The notes beneath the pieces were generated by a model that saw nothing but the letters and a program-made list of their open reading frames with translations, ran no database searches and was not told the DNA's origin. The translations under genes were made by a program, and so were the position numbers. From contig JBQCHG010000006.1 of assembly GCA_051954935.1 (NCBI GenBank), positions 11,914 to 75,913 on the forward strand: a stretch of 64,000 nt of DNA, read 5' to 3'. Shown here in pieces: positions 9,301-17,198 of this stretch; position 1 is the stretch's first letter, and the number at the start of each line of letters is the position of its first letter. The DNA comes from 66-474 sp051954935. Its GTDB lineage: Bacteria; Pseudomonadota; Gammaproteobacteria; Xanthomonadales; Rhodanobacteraceae.

Positions 9301-9745
9301 CCGTGACAGCCTGCGCTGCCGCCGTCTGCTGGATGCGTTGCTGCGCGCGTGCGGCAAGGATCCGGCACGTGTGGACGCGCGCGACGCGCAAGGCGCCACC
9401 CCGCTGCTGTTGTTGCTCGGCGCGCAGGCCAAGCCGGACGCCGTGGCCGACGGCACCCATCTCGCCGCATTGGTGCCCGCGCTGCTGGATGCTGGTGCAG
9501 ATGCCGATCACGCCGATGCGCGAGGGGTGAGCCCGCTGCACGCCTGCGCGATGCACGCGCTGTTCGCGCCGGCGCGTGCCTTGCTGGCGCGCGGCGCCAA
9601 TCGGGAAGCCAGGGACAGCTTCGGGCGCACGCCTTCGGATGTGGCACGATTGCTCGGACTGGTTGATCTTGCGATGGAGCTAGCACCGCGCGCGATGCCG
9701 TCGGTCAATCGCGTGCTGCGGCAACCCGCGTCGTCGACGGATTGA
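6302..9745 (+). CDS. Large membrane-anchored ankyrin-repeat protein
   Basis: 1147 residues. About residues 14-230 hold some six hydrophobic segments, then a Pro/Ala linker, then from about residue 270 to the end a tandem array of ankyrin repeats (NTPLHHAALAAEPSIAAILI, SALMSAALEGHANIVRTLLE, ATPLHIALNAERAV, HTALHAAARF). Ankyrin arrays are protein-binding solenoids; with a membrane domain at the N-terminus and no signal peptidase site, the array should face the cytoplasm. The family role is unknown to me. The start at 6302 follows a TATACT box (6265-6270). The last 41 bp overlap the 3' end of the convergent antiporter gene. Confidence 0.85.
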   Translation: MPSSKPRRRPPLLRSLLYFLPAVAAVALAAFGTHTLALLPLLIANTLCMAAMCHAIGFDPEPSFLRTVLRRGPTHLILFAIYTAIVFALTAWPLLLLSQTPSLLATLGLCASLVAALALLWRLWPVFGLVFVWDDAFPEGEERSWISTALARSTAFAAHLTGEQEHFFSHFLPAALCYLVLTFGALVLTGFGSLMQLQDEPRTAALVLYALVLLPFGTLLAANRTLRALLCENRGKRKTAGEPPQAQPLSAPPTATPVQGADPGVASRQLSPAVLNQALLDAARNGNVDEALALLENGADPDALPVPGARDQRSALVLAALLPDTRLLRALIARGAQVNRAHADVTALLAATRDSYHGRAEAVMTLLANGGDPRLCDRDGNTPLHHAALAAEPSIAAILIDAQAPLDALNRNRHAPLGSAAGAGNWSLVKFLLEHGAKCEPAQGEPALLAAAAITDDNPHGVQILLKHKARVDAVNSLGRSALMSAALEGHANIVRTLLEAGANPNLADRHGTTALMEAARAGACEVLEALLAAQPDLHARDAHGRDALLLACQSPRANARCVQALLAAGADPHARNGDGRSALDHAASAGRWDLVALLDPNKPLPSSHEIAAQPEPGADTPAHLLDALRFGHWAVVAGFAERARTWPVSELAALYMELSEDEDTTARQWLLEHGLGPETKLDDGVRLFDALIAHLPGSLGALCQLLDAGASCAGAGLYARALARLVDAPQAASFALDLLARGADTFGADAGNRTPMHHSACAALAPVLHALLARGADPNVRDRDGATPLHIALNAERAVALPLVRALIAYGADPESPAANGETPLGLALARGDATLEQWLRWSPWVLPRRPLRAGDLPAAAACGDADAVSKLLELGFAIDTRDERGASALLRACGAGHLDTAQRLLQAKADTALAAESGATPLSAAVSARRPEMVKLLLEHGAKADQRLPGNATALMVAAALGFPETVEVLLEGGANAALTDEHGHTALHAAARFCFDSRDSLRCRRLLDALLRACGKDPARVDARDAQGATPLLLLLGAQAKPDAVADGTHLAALVPALLDAGADADHADARGVSPLHACAMHALFAPARALLARGANREARDSFGRTPSDVARLLGLVDLAMELAPRAMPSVNRVLRQPASSTD

Positions 9746-11531
9746 GTTCCACCACCTTGGACGCGGCGTCCGCTTCGAACAGGTGCTCCAGTTCCTCGCG
9801 CGCTTCCTGCGCACCCTGCACCAGCGCGCCCTCGTCATCGTAAACCAAGTGCTGCTCCCGCAGCAGTCGCTCGTCGAACTTGCGGAAGGTGTCCACCGAA
9901 GCCTGGGCCGCTTCCGGCGAGAGCCCCAGCGCCTTCAGGGCAAGGCTGGCCATCTTCAGGCTGGAATGGAAAGTCTCGCGCACGACGTCATCGGGCGAAG
10001 TCAGGTCCATCAGGCGGAATGCGTGCTGGCGGTTGCGCGCGCGCGCCACGATCTTCAGGTGCGGAAACAGCCTGCGCACGATCCGTGCAGTGCGCACATT
10101 GGCCTCCGGATCGTCGGTGGCGAGCACGAACACTTCCGCCTTGTCCGCCTGTGCCGCGCGCAACAAATCCGGGCGGGTGGGATCGCCATAGAAAACCTTG
10201 TTTCCGAAGCGGCGCATGAAATCCACCTGCTCGACCGAACTTTCCAGCGCAGTGAACGGGATGTGGTGCGCATACAGCAATCTGCCGACGATCTGCCCGA
10301 CGCGACCGAAGCCGGCGATGATCACGCGAGGTGTTTCTCCATCGATCGTGTCGAAGTCGCGCTTCTGGACGCGGGCGGCCGGCAGCTTCGCCGCGGCCAG
10401 CACCAGCAACGGCACCGCAGCCATGCTGAGCGTGATCACCAGCACCAGGAAGCGGTGCTGGTCGGCATCCAGCAGGCCACGCTCGGCCGCGAGCTTGAAC
10501 ACCACGAAGGCAAATTCGCCGCCGCCGGCCAGCAGCACGGCCAGCCGCAGCGAGCCAGCGAGATCCAGTCGCGCGATGCGCGCGATCGCGGCCAGTAGCG
10601 GCGCCTTGCAGGCGAGCAACAGCGCCACCAGCCCGCACACGATCCACGGATGCGCAATCAGCAGATGCAAATCCACTCCCATGCCGACAGCGATGAAGAA
10701 GAGGCCGAGCAGCAACCCCTCGAACGGCTGGATGTGCGATTCCAGATCGTGCCGGTATTCGGAATCGGCGAGCAGCACGCCTGCGAGGAACGTACCCAAC
10801 GCCATCGAGATGCCAGCGAGCTGCATCAGATAGGCCGTGCCGATCACCACCAGCAACGCGGTGGCGGTCGAAACCTCGACCAATTGCGTTTTCGCCACCG
10901 CCCGGAACAACGGCCGCAGGGCATAGCGCCCGCCGATCACCACCACCGCGATCACGCCGACCACGCGCAGCGCACCCAGCCACCACGGTTGTGCGGCGGG
11001 CGTCGCGACCTGTACGCCCAGCAACGGGATGGCGGCGATCAGCGGAATCGCGGCCAGATCCTGGAACAGCAGGACCGCGAAGGCGAGCCGCCCGTGCGCA
11101 CTCTGCAATTCCTTGCGCTCGGCCAGCGTCTGCAAGCCGAACGCGGTGGAGGACAGCGCAAGCCCCAGGCCGATCACGCTGGCGCTGGCCAGGCGCATGC
11201 CGAACGCAAAATGGGCGATCGCGCCGAGCAGCGCGGCGCAAGCGACCACCTGTGCGGCGCCCGCACCGAACACCGAGCGGCGCATCACCCACAGCCGCTG
11301 CGGCGAGAGTTCCAGGCCGATCACGAACAGCAGCAACGCCACGCCGAGTTCGGAAATCCCGGCGATGGCGTCCGGATTGCGCACCCATTGCAGGCCGTAC
11401 GGGCCAATCACCACGCCGGCGGCGAGGTAACCGAGCACCGAGCCGAGCTTCAGCCGCCGAGCCAAGGGAACGGCGATCACCACCGCAAGCAGGAAGACGA
11501 CGGCCGATTGCAGGAATGCGTGATCTTGCAC
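9705..11531 (-). CDS. Kef-type monovalent cation:proton antiporter with TrkA-N domain
   Basis: 608 residues. About residues 5-390 form the CPA2 Na+/H+-exchanger membrane domain (GSVLGYLAAGVVIGPYGLQW, LFVIGLELSP). Near residue 410 a Rossmann RCK/TrkA-N domain begins with IAGFGRVGQIVGRLL. This is the layout of KefB/KefC, the glutathione-gated potassium efflux systems that acidify the cytoplasm during electrophile stress. A KefF/KefG partner is not next to it, so ligand gating is uncertain. The start is GTG at 11531 with a weak ribosome binding site. The C-terminus overlaps the convergent ankyrin gene by 41 bp, which would allow antisense interference. Confidence 0.9.
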   Translation of the reverse strand: MQDHAFLQSAVVFLLAVVIAVPLARRLKLGSVLGYLAAGVVIGPYGLQWVRNPDAIAGISELGVALLLFVIGLELSPQRLWVMRRSVFGAGAAQVVACAALLGAIAHFAFGMRLASASVIGLGLALSSTAFGLQTLAERKELQSAHGRLAFAVLLFQDLAAIPLIAAIPLLGVQVATPAAQPWWLGALRVVGVIAVVVIGGRYALRPLFRAVAKTQLVEVSTATALLVVIGTAYLMQLAGISMALGTFLAGVLLADSEYRHDLESHIQPFEGLLLGLFFIAVGMGVDLHLLIAHPWIVCGLVALLLACKAPLLAAIARIARLDLAGSLRLAVLLAGGGEFAFVVFKLAAERGLLDADQHRFLVLVITLSMAAVPLLVLAAAKLPAARVQKRDFDTIDGETPRVIIAGFGRVGQIVGRLLYAHHIPFTALESSVEQVDFMRRFGNKVFYGDPTRPDLLRAAQADKAEVFVLATDDPEANVRTARIVRRLFPHLKIVARARNRQHAFRLMDLTSPDDVVRETFHSSLKMASLALKALGLSPEAAQASVDTFRKFDERLLREQHLVYDDEGALVQGAQEAREELEHLFEADAASKVVELNPSTTRVAAARD

Positions 11532-11601
11532 GCGAAATGTCTCGCGGAAACGGGGAAGGATTATGGCAGGCGCGTATTACACGTGTGGGCGCCGCGCGCA
11601 T

Positions 11602-11627
11602 AAAAAAGGAGGGGCTTGCGCCCCTCC
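11602..11627 (-). terminator. Intrinsic terminator, minus strand
   Basis: An 8-bp stem GGAGGGGC / GCCCCTCC with loop TTGC; the six A's at 11602-11607 become a U-run on the minus strand. There is no T-run on the plus side. Confidence 0.75.
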
Positions 11628-11766
11628 CGATGGCATCCTGCACGTGTGGCAACACCGCCAATGGTGTGTGCCGCGGAGTCGGCGCGGTTTGTCCCGAACC
11701 ACGCAACACGCGGCACTCCCTTGCCATCCCCTGTTCCGCTCGACCGCGATATGCCGCCCGAGGGTG
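11602..11766 (-). ncRNA. Candidate minus-strand sRNA upstream of the AraC gene
   Basis: A minus-strand intrinsic terminator at 11602-11627 needs a minus-strand transcript, yet no minus-strand protein gene lies between it and hemB, 1.2 kb upstream. A sigma-70-like promoter at 11773-11800 would give about 165 nt. The RNA holds several GGA triplets, including the hairpin GGCA-AGGGAG-UGCC (ANGGAN hexaloop) and a GGUU/AACC hairpin with GGA in the loop, but no exact CANGGANG. It could be a second Rsm-type RNA or an unrelated sRNA. Confidence 0.35.
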
Positions 11767-11772
11767 AATTCG

Positions 11773-11800
11773 ATGTTAGAACCGGGTTGCGCGCTGGCAA
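11773..11800 (-). promoter_or_regulatory. Candidate sigma-70 promoter of the minus-strand sRNA
   Basis: TTGCCA (11800-11795), 16 bp, then TAACAT (11778-11773), read on the minus strand. Four of six bases match in each box. It precedes the terminator-bounded, GGA-containing stretch. Confidence 0.35.
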
Positions 11801-11912
11801 GAGCCGATTCGTCCCGGAGTTGCGACACTTCGTCGCCGTGCGCAATTGGACCGCGGTGGCCGGCTGTGTATGCTTGCGGCCGAGTTCAACGGCGCCGCAG
11901 GAGAAGGGGAAC

Positions 11913-12890
11913 GTGCGACCGAACCGAGATGAAGGCGCGCCGGCCAGCCGAGCGGCCCCCGGCATCTCCTCCGGGGAACGCGCGCCCGGCATACCGGTCA
12001 ATTCGCTTACCAGCTACGACCTGGGTGCGTTCCGCGTCATGCGCTCGCTGGTGGATCCCAGCGACCCCTCCGGAACCGCCGCCTTCATTCCATGGGACTG
12101 GGCCGATCAGGCCGGGCACCTTTCGGTACGACTGATCCTGAATGGCAAGCAACGCGTGAACTTCGGCGGCCGCGCGCTCGACCTGGCCGAAGGCGATCTC
12201 TACGTTTGTGAGCCGGGTTATCCGCTGTCCACCGAAGCGCGGCGTTTCGAACTCCTCACGATCGCGCTCGAACGCGATCGCCTCGACAATCCCAAGGGTT
12301 CACTGCACGGTTTGGTCCAGGGCGGCGACACCCCGCTGGGCCAGTTGCTCGGCGGGCATCTGCACCGACTGGTGCTGACGCTGCCCGGGCTGACGCTCGC
12401 CAACGTCGCCTCCACCGTGCACGTCACCCTGGCGTTGCTGCACACCTGCCTCGGCCTGCAATGCCAGGCCCTGGAAACGGCCGCGAGCGATCCGCTGCGC
12501 GCGCGCATCATCGCTTTCGTCGACTCGCACGTGCACGCGCCGGAGTTGAGTCCGCAATTGCTGCAGCAAACCTTCCATGTCTCGCGCGCGCGGCTGTACC
12601 GGATCCTCCAGGCCGACGGCGGGGTTGCACGCGTGATCGCGCGTGCGCGCACCGATGCGGCATTCCGCGACATCCGGAGTCGCCCCGAACAGCCGTTGCT
12701 GAAAGTGGCCGAGCGCTGGGGCTTCAGCAATCTTCGCCAGTTCCAGCGCGCCTTCCGCGCTCGCTTCGGATTTTCGCCCGCCACGTTGAGACAACCGCAA
12801 TGGCGCGCACGTGTCGACGCGCCGGCATCGGCGCGCGAACCTGCTCAGGCCTCCCCGGCGAGGACGCGCGCAGCATCCAGCGCAAAGTAG
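11913..12890 (+). CDS. AraC family transcriptional regulator
   Basis: 325 residues. The N-terminal part has an AraC-binding-like jelly-roll pattern (RVNFGGRALDLAEGDLYVCE). The C-terminal 100 residues hold two helix-turn-helix motifs (LLQQTFHVSRARLYRILQ and KVAERWGFSNLRQFQRAFRA, then FGFSPATLR). The start is GTG at 11913, preceded by GAGAAGGGG; the upstream in-frame extension has no coding look and overlaps the sRNA candidate. The inducer and targets cannot be read. It is convergent with hemB, the two genes overlapping by 46 bp. Confidence 0.85.
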   Translation: MRPNRDEGAPASRAAPGISSGERAPGIPVNSLTSYDLGAFRVMRSLVDPSDPSGTAAFIPWDWADQAGHLSVRLILNGKQRVNFGGRALDLAEGDLYVCEPGYPLSTEARRFELLTIALERDRLDNPKGSLHGLVQGGDTPLGQLLGGHLHRLVLTLPGLTLANVASTVHVTLALLHTCLGLQCQALETAASDPLRARIIAFVDSHVHAPELSPQLLQQTFHVSRARLYRILQADGGVARVIARARTDAAFRDIRSRPEQPLLKVAERWGFSNLRQFQRAFRARFGFSPATLRQPQWRARVDAPASAREPAQASPARTRAASSAK

Positions 12891-13843
12891 GTGAGGATCG
12901 CATCCGCGCCTGCACGCTTGATGCAAGTCAGCGCCTCCAGCATGCAGGCACGTTCGTCCAGCCAGCCGTGAGCCGATGCGGCTTTCAGCATCGCGTATTC
13001 GCCGCTGACCTGATACACGAAGGTGGGCGCACCGAAACGATCCTTCACCCGCCGCACGATGTCCAGGTATGGCAGGCCGGGTTTCACCATCACCGCATCG
13101 GCGCCTTCGGCGAGATCGAGCTCCACTTCGCGAAGCGCCTCGTCGGAATTGGCAATATCCATCTGGTAAGTGTGCTTGGAGCCTTTGCCGAGCGTGGCGG
13201 CCGAGCCCACCGCATCGCGGAATGGTCCGTAGAAACTCGAAGCGTACTTGGCCGAGTACGCGAGGATGCGTGTATGGATCAGGCCGGCGTTCTCCAGCGC
13301 GGTGCGGACCGCACCGATGCGGCCGTCCATCATGTCCGAGGGAGCAACGAAATCCGCGCCCGCATGCGCCTGTGAAAGAGCCTGTTGCGTGAGCGCCTCG
13401 ACGGTTTCGTCGTTCATCACGTAACCGGAATCGTCAATCAAGCCGTCCTGGCCATGGGTGGTGAACGGATCCAGCGCCACGTCGGCAATCACGCCCAGAT
13501 CGGGAAAGCGCTGCTTCAGGGCGCGGATCGCGCGCTGCACCAGACCCTGATCGTTCCAGGCTTCGCGTGCGTCGGCGCTCTTGATCGAGTCTTCCAACGC
13601 GGGAAACAGCGCCAGCGCCGGAACGCCGAGCTGGACCGCCTCCTCGGCGATTCGAAGCAAAGCCTCTATCGAAACCCGCTGCACGCCCGGCATGGAGGGG
13701 ACGTCCACGCGTACGTCGCCGGAACCTTCGCGCACGAATACCGGCAGGATCAGATCGTTGGGGGTCAAAACGGCTTCGCGCATCAGCGCGCGCGAGAACG
13801 CGTCGCGGCGCATGCGTCGCATGCGGGTAGCAGGAAAGGGCAT
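12845..13843 (-). CDS. hemB: Porphobilinogen synthase (delta-aminolevulinate dehydratase)
   Basis: 332 residues. It condenses two 5-aminolevulinate molecules to porphobilinogen in tetrapyrrole synthesis. Both active-site lysines are visible: LAYSAKYASSFYGPFRDA and, as Schiff-base Lys, DAVMVKPGLPYLDIV. The N-terminal RMRRMRRDAFSRALMREAV and LILPVFVREG are family signatures. The stretch DVALDPFTTHGQDGLIDD has the sparse-Cys, Asp-rich form typical of Mg-type rather than Zn-type enzymes. The ATG at 13843 has only a weak ribosome binding site. The C-terminus overlaps the AraC gene. Confidence 0.96.
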   Translation of the reverse strand: MPFPATRMRRMRRDAFSRALMREAVLTPNDLILPVFVREGSGDVRVDVPSMPGVQRVSIEALLRIAEEAVQLGVPALALFPALEDSIKSADAREAWNDQGLVQRAIRALKQRFPDLGVIADVALDPFTTHGQDGLIDDSGYVMNDETVEALTQQALSQAHAGADFVAPSDMMDGRIGAVRTALENAGLIHTRILAYSAKYASSFYGPFRDAVGSAATLGKGSKHTYQMDIANSDEALREVELDLAEGADAVMVKPGLPYLDIVRRVKDRFGAPTFVYQVSGEYAMLKAASAHGWLDERACMLEALTCIKRAGADAILTYFALDAARVLAGEA

Positions 13844-14143
13844 GTGCCTGACCGGAAAGTGAGCAATCCGTCATTTTATCGCCAACCGGCTCGCTCGCGT
13901 CCCAAGCTGCGACGGCGACCTCAGTTCGGGTCGGGGAGCCTCTTATCATGATGGTCGAGTGAAGACTCGGTGGTACTCGCTTTCACATCGACGGTTTCTC
14001 CACGGTCGGCAGACCTCGCGATTGCATTCAGGCCAGGTTACTTGCCGTTAAATTAGGATTAAGGCACTATCCGATCCGAAGACTGCGTCACCTTCCGTAG
14101 TCAAGCCAAAGAAGAAGCTGCCAAGTTACGGATTCCCATAGCA
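13844..14143. other. Divergent intergenic region, no gene seen
   Basis: 300 bp between hemB and the SPFH gene. It contains an AT-rich patch (TTAAATTAGGATTAAGG at 14048-14064) that probably belongs to the rightward promoter, and TAAAAT-type sequence near 13875 for hemB. I find no convincing ORF, terminator, tRNA or full ParB-binding parS palindrome here. Confidence 0.5.
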
Positions 14144-14626
14144 ATGTTCTCGACGCTCACCCTTTTAACCCTGCTTGTCTTAGTCGGTCTGCTGGCAGCG
14201 GTGTGCGTCAAACGGATTCCCGAAGGACAGGTCTACACCTTGCGTCGCCTGGGCAAGCCCGCGCGCACCCTGACTCCCGGCATGCATGTAGTGGTGCCGC
14301 TCATCGAGCGGATCGCGCACAAGATCAGCATCACCGGTTACACCCTCGCCATCGAGGAACGCGTGCAGATGGAAGGCCATACCCAGCCGGAAATCCTGCG
14401 CGGACGCGTATGGTGGCAGGTGCTCGATCCCGAGCGCGCCGATGCCGTGATTGATCGCGCCGACGACATGATCCGCACCCGCGTGATCGGCGCGTTGCCC
14501 GAGGTGGCGAGCGATACCGGCGACGATTTGCGCGCGCGCAACCTGCGTCTGAAGCAGGCACTGAACGGAACGTTGCGCGAACGCGGCGTGTTGGTGACAA
14601 GGGTGGAGCTCGACCTCGCCGCTTGA
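14144..14626 (+). CDS. Short SPFH/band-7 domain membrane protein
   Basis: 160 residues. One N-terminal membrane segment (LTLLVLVGLLAAVCV) precedes a compact SPFH domain (RIPEGQVYTLRRLGKPARTL, then TPGMHVVVPLIERI, and ERVQMEGHTQ). The usual long C-terminal coiled coil of stomatin, HflK or HflC is missing, so this is a minimal form. SPFH proteins organise membrane microdomains or modulate FtsH-type proteases, but no protease neighbour is present. An intrinsic terminator follows 40 bp downstream, so it is probably monocistronic. Confidence 0.8.
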   Translation: MFSTLTLLTLLVLVGLLAAVCVKRIPEGQVYTLRRLGKPARTLTPGMHVVVPLIERIAHKISITGYTLAIEERVQMEGHTQPEILRGRVWWQVLDPERADAVIDRADDMIRTRVIGALPEVASDTGDDLRARNLRLKQALNGTLRERGVLVTRVELDLAA

Positions 14627-14665
14627 TCGGTTCTTCCGCGGCTCGACGCCCATGGCAAAGAACTC

Positions 14666-14692
14666 GCCCGCCTTGTGCGGGCTTTTGCTTTT
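14666..14692 (+). terminator. Intrinsic terminator
   Basis: GCCCGC / GCGGGC stem with loop CTTGT, followed by TTTTGCTTTT. It ends the SPFH gene transcript and lies 33 bp before rsmG. Confidence 0.85.
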
Positions 14693-14724
14693 GCGCAGAC
14701 ACTGCACGGATACTGCGCGGCACC

Positions 14725-15354
14725 ATGTCTACACGCCCTTCCCTGCAAGCAGATCTGGAACGAGGCCTCGCCGCCTTGCGGCTCGACCTGCCCGAAAGCG
14801 CCGTGTCGTTGCTGCTCGATTATCTCGACCTGCTGGTCAGCTGGAACAAGGCTTACAACCTGACCGCGGTGCGCGATCCGGCACAAATGATCACCCGCCA
14901 TCTGCTCGATTCGCTCGCGGTATTGCCGTTCGTGCATAGCGCCACGCTGGCCGATATCGGCAGCGGCGCGGGGCTTCCGGGCATTCCGCTGGCGATCGCA
15001 CAGCCGGGCCTGGAGGCCACGCTGGTGGACAGCAATGGCAAAAAGGCGCGCTTCCTGCGCGAGGCCGCGCGCGCGTTGCCGCTGGAGAACGTCGAGGTGC
15101 AGCAGGTGCGGGTGGAAGACCTGCCTGGCAGTTTCGATTGCATTACCGCGCGGGCGTTTGCCAGCCTGGGCGACATGCTGGCCTGGGGTGGGCATGCACT
15201 CGCCCCGAATGGGGTCTGGCTGGCACTGAAGGGTCAGATCGAAGCGGGTGAGCTGGCCCGGATACCGGCCGGTTTCCGCGTCGAGGCGATCCACGCGCTG
15301 GAGGTGCCAGGCCTTGACGCACAGCGCCATCTTGTGGAAATCCGCCGGGCGTAG
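14725..15354 (+). CDS. rsmG: 16S rRNA (guanine-527-N7)-methyltransferase
   Basis: 209 residues. It methylates G527 of 16S rRNA using S-adenosylmethionine. Family motifs are YLDLLVSWNKAYNLTAVRDP, RHLLDSLAVLPF, SAM-binding LADIGSGAGLPGIPLAI and ITARAFASLGDML. The name is unrelated to the RsmA RNA-binding protein. It is the first of the classic rsmG-parA-parB set near the origin of many gammaproteobacterial chromosomes. The ATG at 14725 is chosen because upstream frame sequence covers the terminator. Confidence 0.96.
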   Translation: MSTRPSLQADLERGLAALRLDLPESAVSLLLDYLDLLVSWNKAYNLTAVRDPAQMITRHLLDSLAVLPFVHSATLADIGSGAGLPGIPLAIAQPGLEATLVDSNGKKARFLREAARALPLENVEVQQVRVEDLPGSFDCITARAFASLGDMLAWGGHALAPNGVWLALKGQIEAGELARIPAGFRVEAIHALEVPGLDAQRHLVEIRRA

Positions 15355-15418
15355 ATCGCGGGGCAATGCTAACCTTCGCGTTCCGTTGTCCCGAGGTTCA
15401 GGGGAACCGTTCCATCCC

Positions 15419-16219
15419 ATGACGCGCATCATCGCCATCGCCAACCAGAAGGGCGGGGTCGGCAAGACCACCACCGCGGTGAACCTCGCCGCCGCGCTTT
15501 CCGAAACCAAACGCAAGATCCTGCTGGTCGACCTGGACCCGCAGGGCAATGCCACGATGGCCTCGGGCATAGACAAGCGCGACGTGCATCCCACCGGCTG
15601 CGAGGTGCTGCTGGAAGAGGCGAGCATCGAGTCGGCGGTCTTGTCCACGGAAGCCGGTTATGACCTGCTGCCGGGCAGCCGCGACCTCACCGCCGCCGAA
15701 TTGAAACTGATGGACGCGATCGCGCGCGAGTCACGCCTGAAGGAACAGCTCGCGAAACTCGGCGACCGCTACCACACCATCCTGATCGACTGCCCGCCGT
15801 CTCTGCACCTGCTCACGCTCAACGCGCTGGCCGCCGCGCACAGCGTGCTGATCCCGGTGCAGTGCGAATATTTCGCGCTGGAAGGCCTGACCTCGCTGCT
15901 GGACACGGTGAAAGCCGTGCGCGCACGACTGAATCCGCAACTTGAAGTGGAAGGCCTGCTGCGCACGATGTACGACGTGCGCAACAATCTCGGCAACGAT
16001 GTCTCGGCGCAACTGACCAAGCACTTTGGTGACAAGGTGCTGCGCTCGATCATCCCGCGCAACGTGCGGCTGGCCGAGGCGCCCAGCCACGGCAAGCCGA
16101 TCAACCTTTATGACCGCGAGTCGCGCGGCGCGATCGCATACCTGGGCCTCGCCGGCGAGATGATCCGCCGCGAACGCGCCGGTACGGCTGCGCCTGCCGT
16201 GCAGGCCGCCAACAGTTGA
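15419..16219 (+). CDS. parA: Chromosome partitioning ATPase ParA (Soj)
   Basis: 266 residues. The deviant Walker A IANQKGGVGKTTTAVNLA, Walker A' VDLDPQGNATMASG and Walker B LIDCPPSLHLL identify a ParA/Soj ATPase, which together with ParB segregates the replication origin region. It lies 64 bp after rsmG and 11 bp before parB, so the genes are probably co-transcribed. The length is normal for chromosomal ParA without an N-terminal DNA-binding extension. Confidence 0.97.
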   Translation: MTRIIAIANQKGGVGKTTTAVNLAAALSETKRKILLVDLDPQGNATMASGIDKRDVHPTGCEVLLEEASIESAVLSTEAGYDLLPGSRDLTAAELKLMDAIARESRLKEQLAKLGDRYHTILIDCPPSLHLLTLNALAAAHSVLIPVQCEYFALEGLTSLLDTVKAVRARLNPQLEVEGLLRTMYDVRNNLGNDVSAQLTKHFGDKVLRSIIPRNVRLAEAPSHGKPINLYDRESRGAIAYLGLAGEMIRRERAGTAAPAVQAANS

Positions 16220-16230
16220 GGTCCCGCTGA

Positions 16231-17091
16231 ATGTCCGCGAAGAGACGAGGCCTGGGTTCGCGCGATCTGGACGTGCTGCTGGGCGGCGGCGATGCGAGCG
16301 ACACCGAAGCCGGTGGCGAAGAGCTGCGCACGCTGCGCGTGACCCAGATCGCGCCGGGCAAATACCAGCCGCGCCAGCACATGGACGAGGCGAAGCTCGA
16401 AGAGCTCGCCGCCTCGATCAAGGCGCAGGGCCTGATCCAGCCGGTGGTGGTGCGCGCGCTGGGTCGGGACCAATTCGAACTGATCGCCGGCGAGCGCCGC
16501 TGGCGAGCCGCGCAGAAGGCGGGCCTGACCGAAGTGCCGGCCGTGGTGCGAGACGTCGCGCCGCAGGCGGTGCTGGCGATGGCGTTGATCGAGAACATCC
16601 AGCGCGAGGAACTCTCCGCGCTGGAGGAAGCGCAAGCGCTCCACCGGCTGATCGAAGAATTCAAGCTGACGCAACAACAGGCTGCCGACGCAGTCGGGCG
16701 CTCGCGCGTGGCGGTCACCAATCTGCTGCGGCTGCTGGAATTGCCCGAAGCGATCCGCCGCCTGCTCGAAAACGGCCGGATCGAAATGGGCCACGCGCGC
16801 GCGCTCGGCACGCTGCCTGCACCGCGGGCCGTCGCGCTGGCGGAGAAAGCCGCTGCCGAACAATGGTCGGTGCGCGAACTGGAGCAGGCCGTGCGGCTGG
16901 CGCAACTGGCGCCTTCGGCCAAGAAGCGCACGCCGAATGCCGATCCGGACATAGTCGCGCTGGAGCGCGAGCTCTCCGAAAAGCTCGGCGCGCGCGTACA
17001 GATCGCGCATGGGCGCAATGGGCGCGGCAAGCTCACCATCCGCTACCACAGCAGCGACGAACTCGAAGGCGTCCTGGCCAAATTGCGCTGA
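16231..17091 (+). CDS. parB: Chromosome partitioning protein ParB (Spo0J), CTPase/DNA clamp
   Basis: 286 residues. An N-terminal basic stretch (SAKRRGLGSRDLDVLLGG) precedes the ParB N domain, with box motifs IAPGKYQPRQHMDE, ELIAGERRWRAAQKAG and MALIENIQREELSALEEA. The helix-turn-helix follows (LTQQQAADAVGRSRVAVTNL), then the C-terminal dimerisation domain ending DELEGVLAKLR. GAGGT precedes the ATG. No parS site is seen within the window. Confidence 0.97.
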   Translation: MSAKRRGLGSRDLDVLLGGGDASDTEAGGEELRTLRVTQIAPGKYQPRQHMDEAKLEELAASIKAQGLIQPVVVRALGRDQFELIAGERRWRAAQKAGLTEVPAVVRDVAPQAVLAMALIENIQREELSALEEAQALHRLIEEFKLTQQQAADAVGRSRVAVTNLLRLLELPEAIRRLLENGRIEMGHARALGTLPAPRAVALAEKAAAEQWSVRELEQAVRLAQLAPSAKKRTPNADPDIVALERELSEKLGARVQIAHGRNGRGKLTIRYHSSDELEGVLAKLR

Positions 17092-17123
17092 AAGCTGTTT
17101 TGACAAGGATCAACACGGATAAA

Positions 17124-17152
17124 GCGAATCGAAAAAGCGTCCATCTGGATGC
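17124..17152. repeat. Hairpin intergenic repeat, copy 4
   Basis: GCGAATCGAAAAAGCG followed by TCCATCTGGATGC. It is flanked by ACACGGAT (17114) and ATCCGTGT (17162), which makes a larger palindromic region between parB and the sigma factor gene. Confidence 0.45.
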
Positions 17153-17198
17153 TCCGCGTAAATCCGTGTCAAATGCCTTTTGAAAGGAACGCTGCGCC

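Noticed and set aside
11616..11912. N-terminal extension of the AraC regulator
   Set aside because: The extension has no family similarity, crosses the minus-strand terminator/sRNA candidate region, and the GTG at 11913 has a good ribosome binding site.
13844..17198. A parS site near rsmG-parA-parB
   Set aside because: I scanned for TGTTTCACGTGAAACA-like palindromes in the intergenic stretches and found none that matches well.
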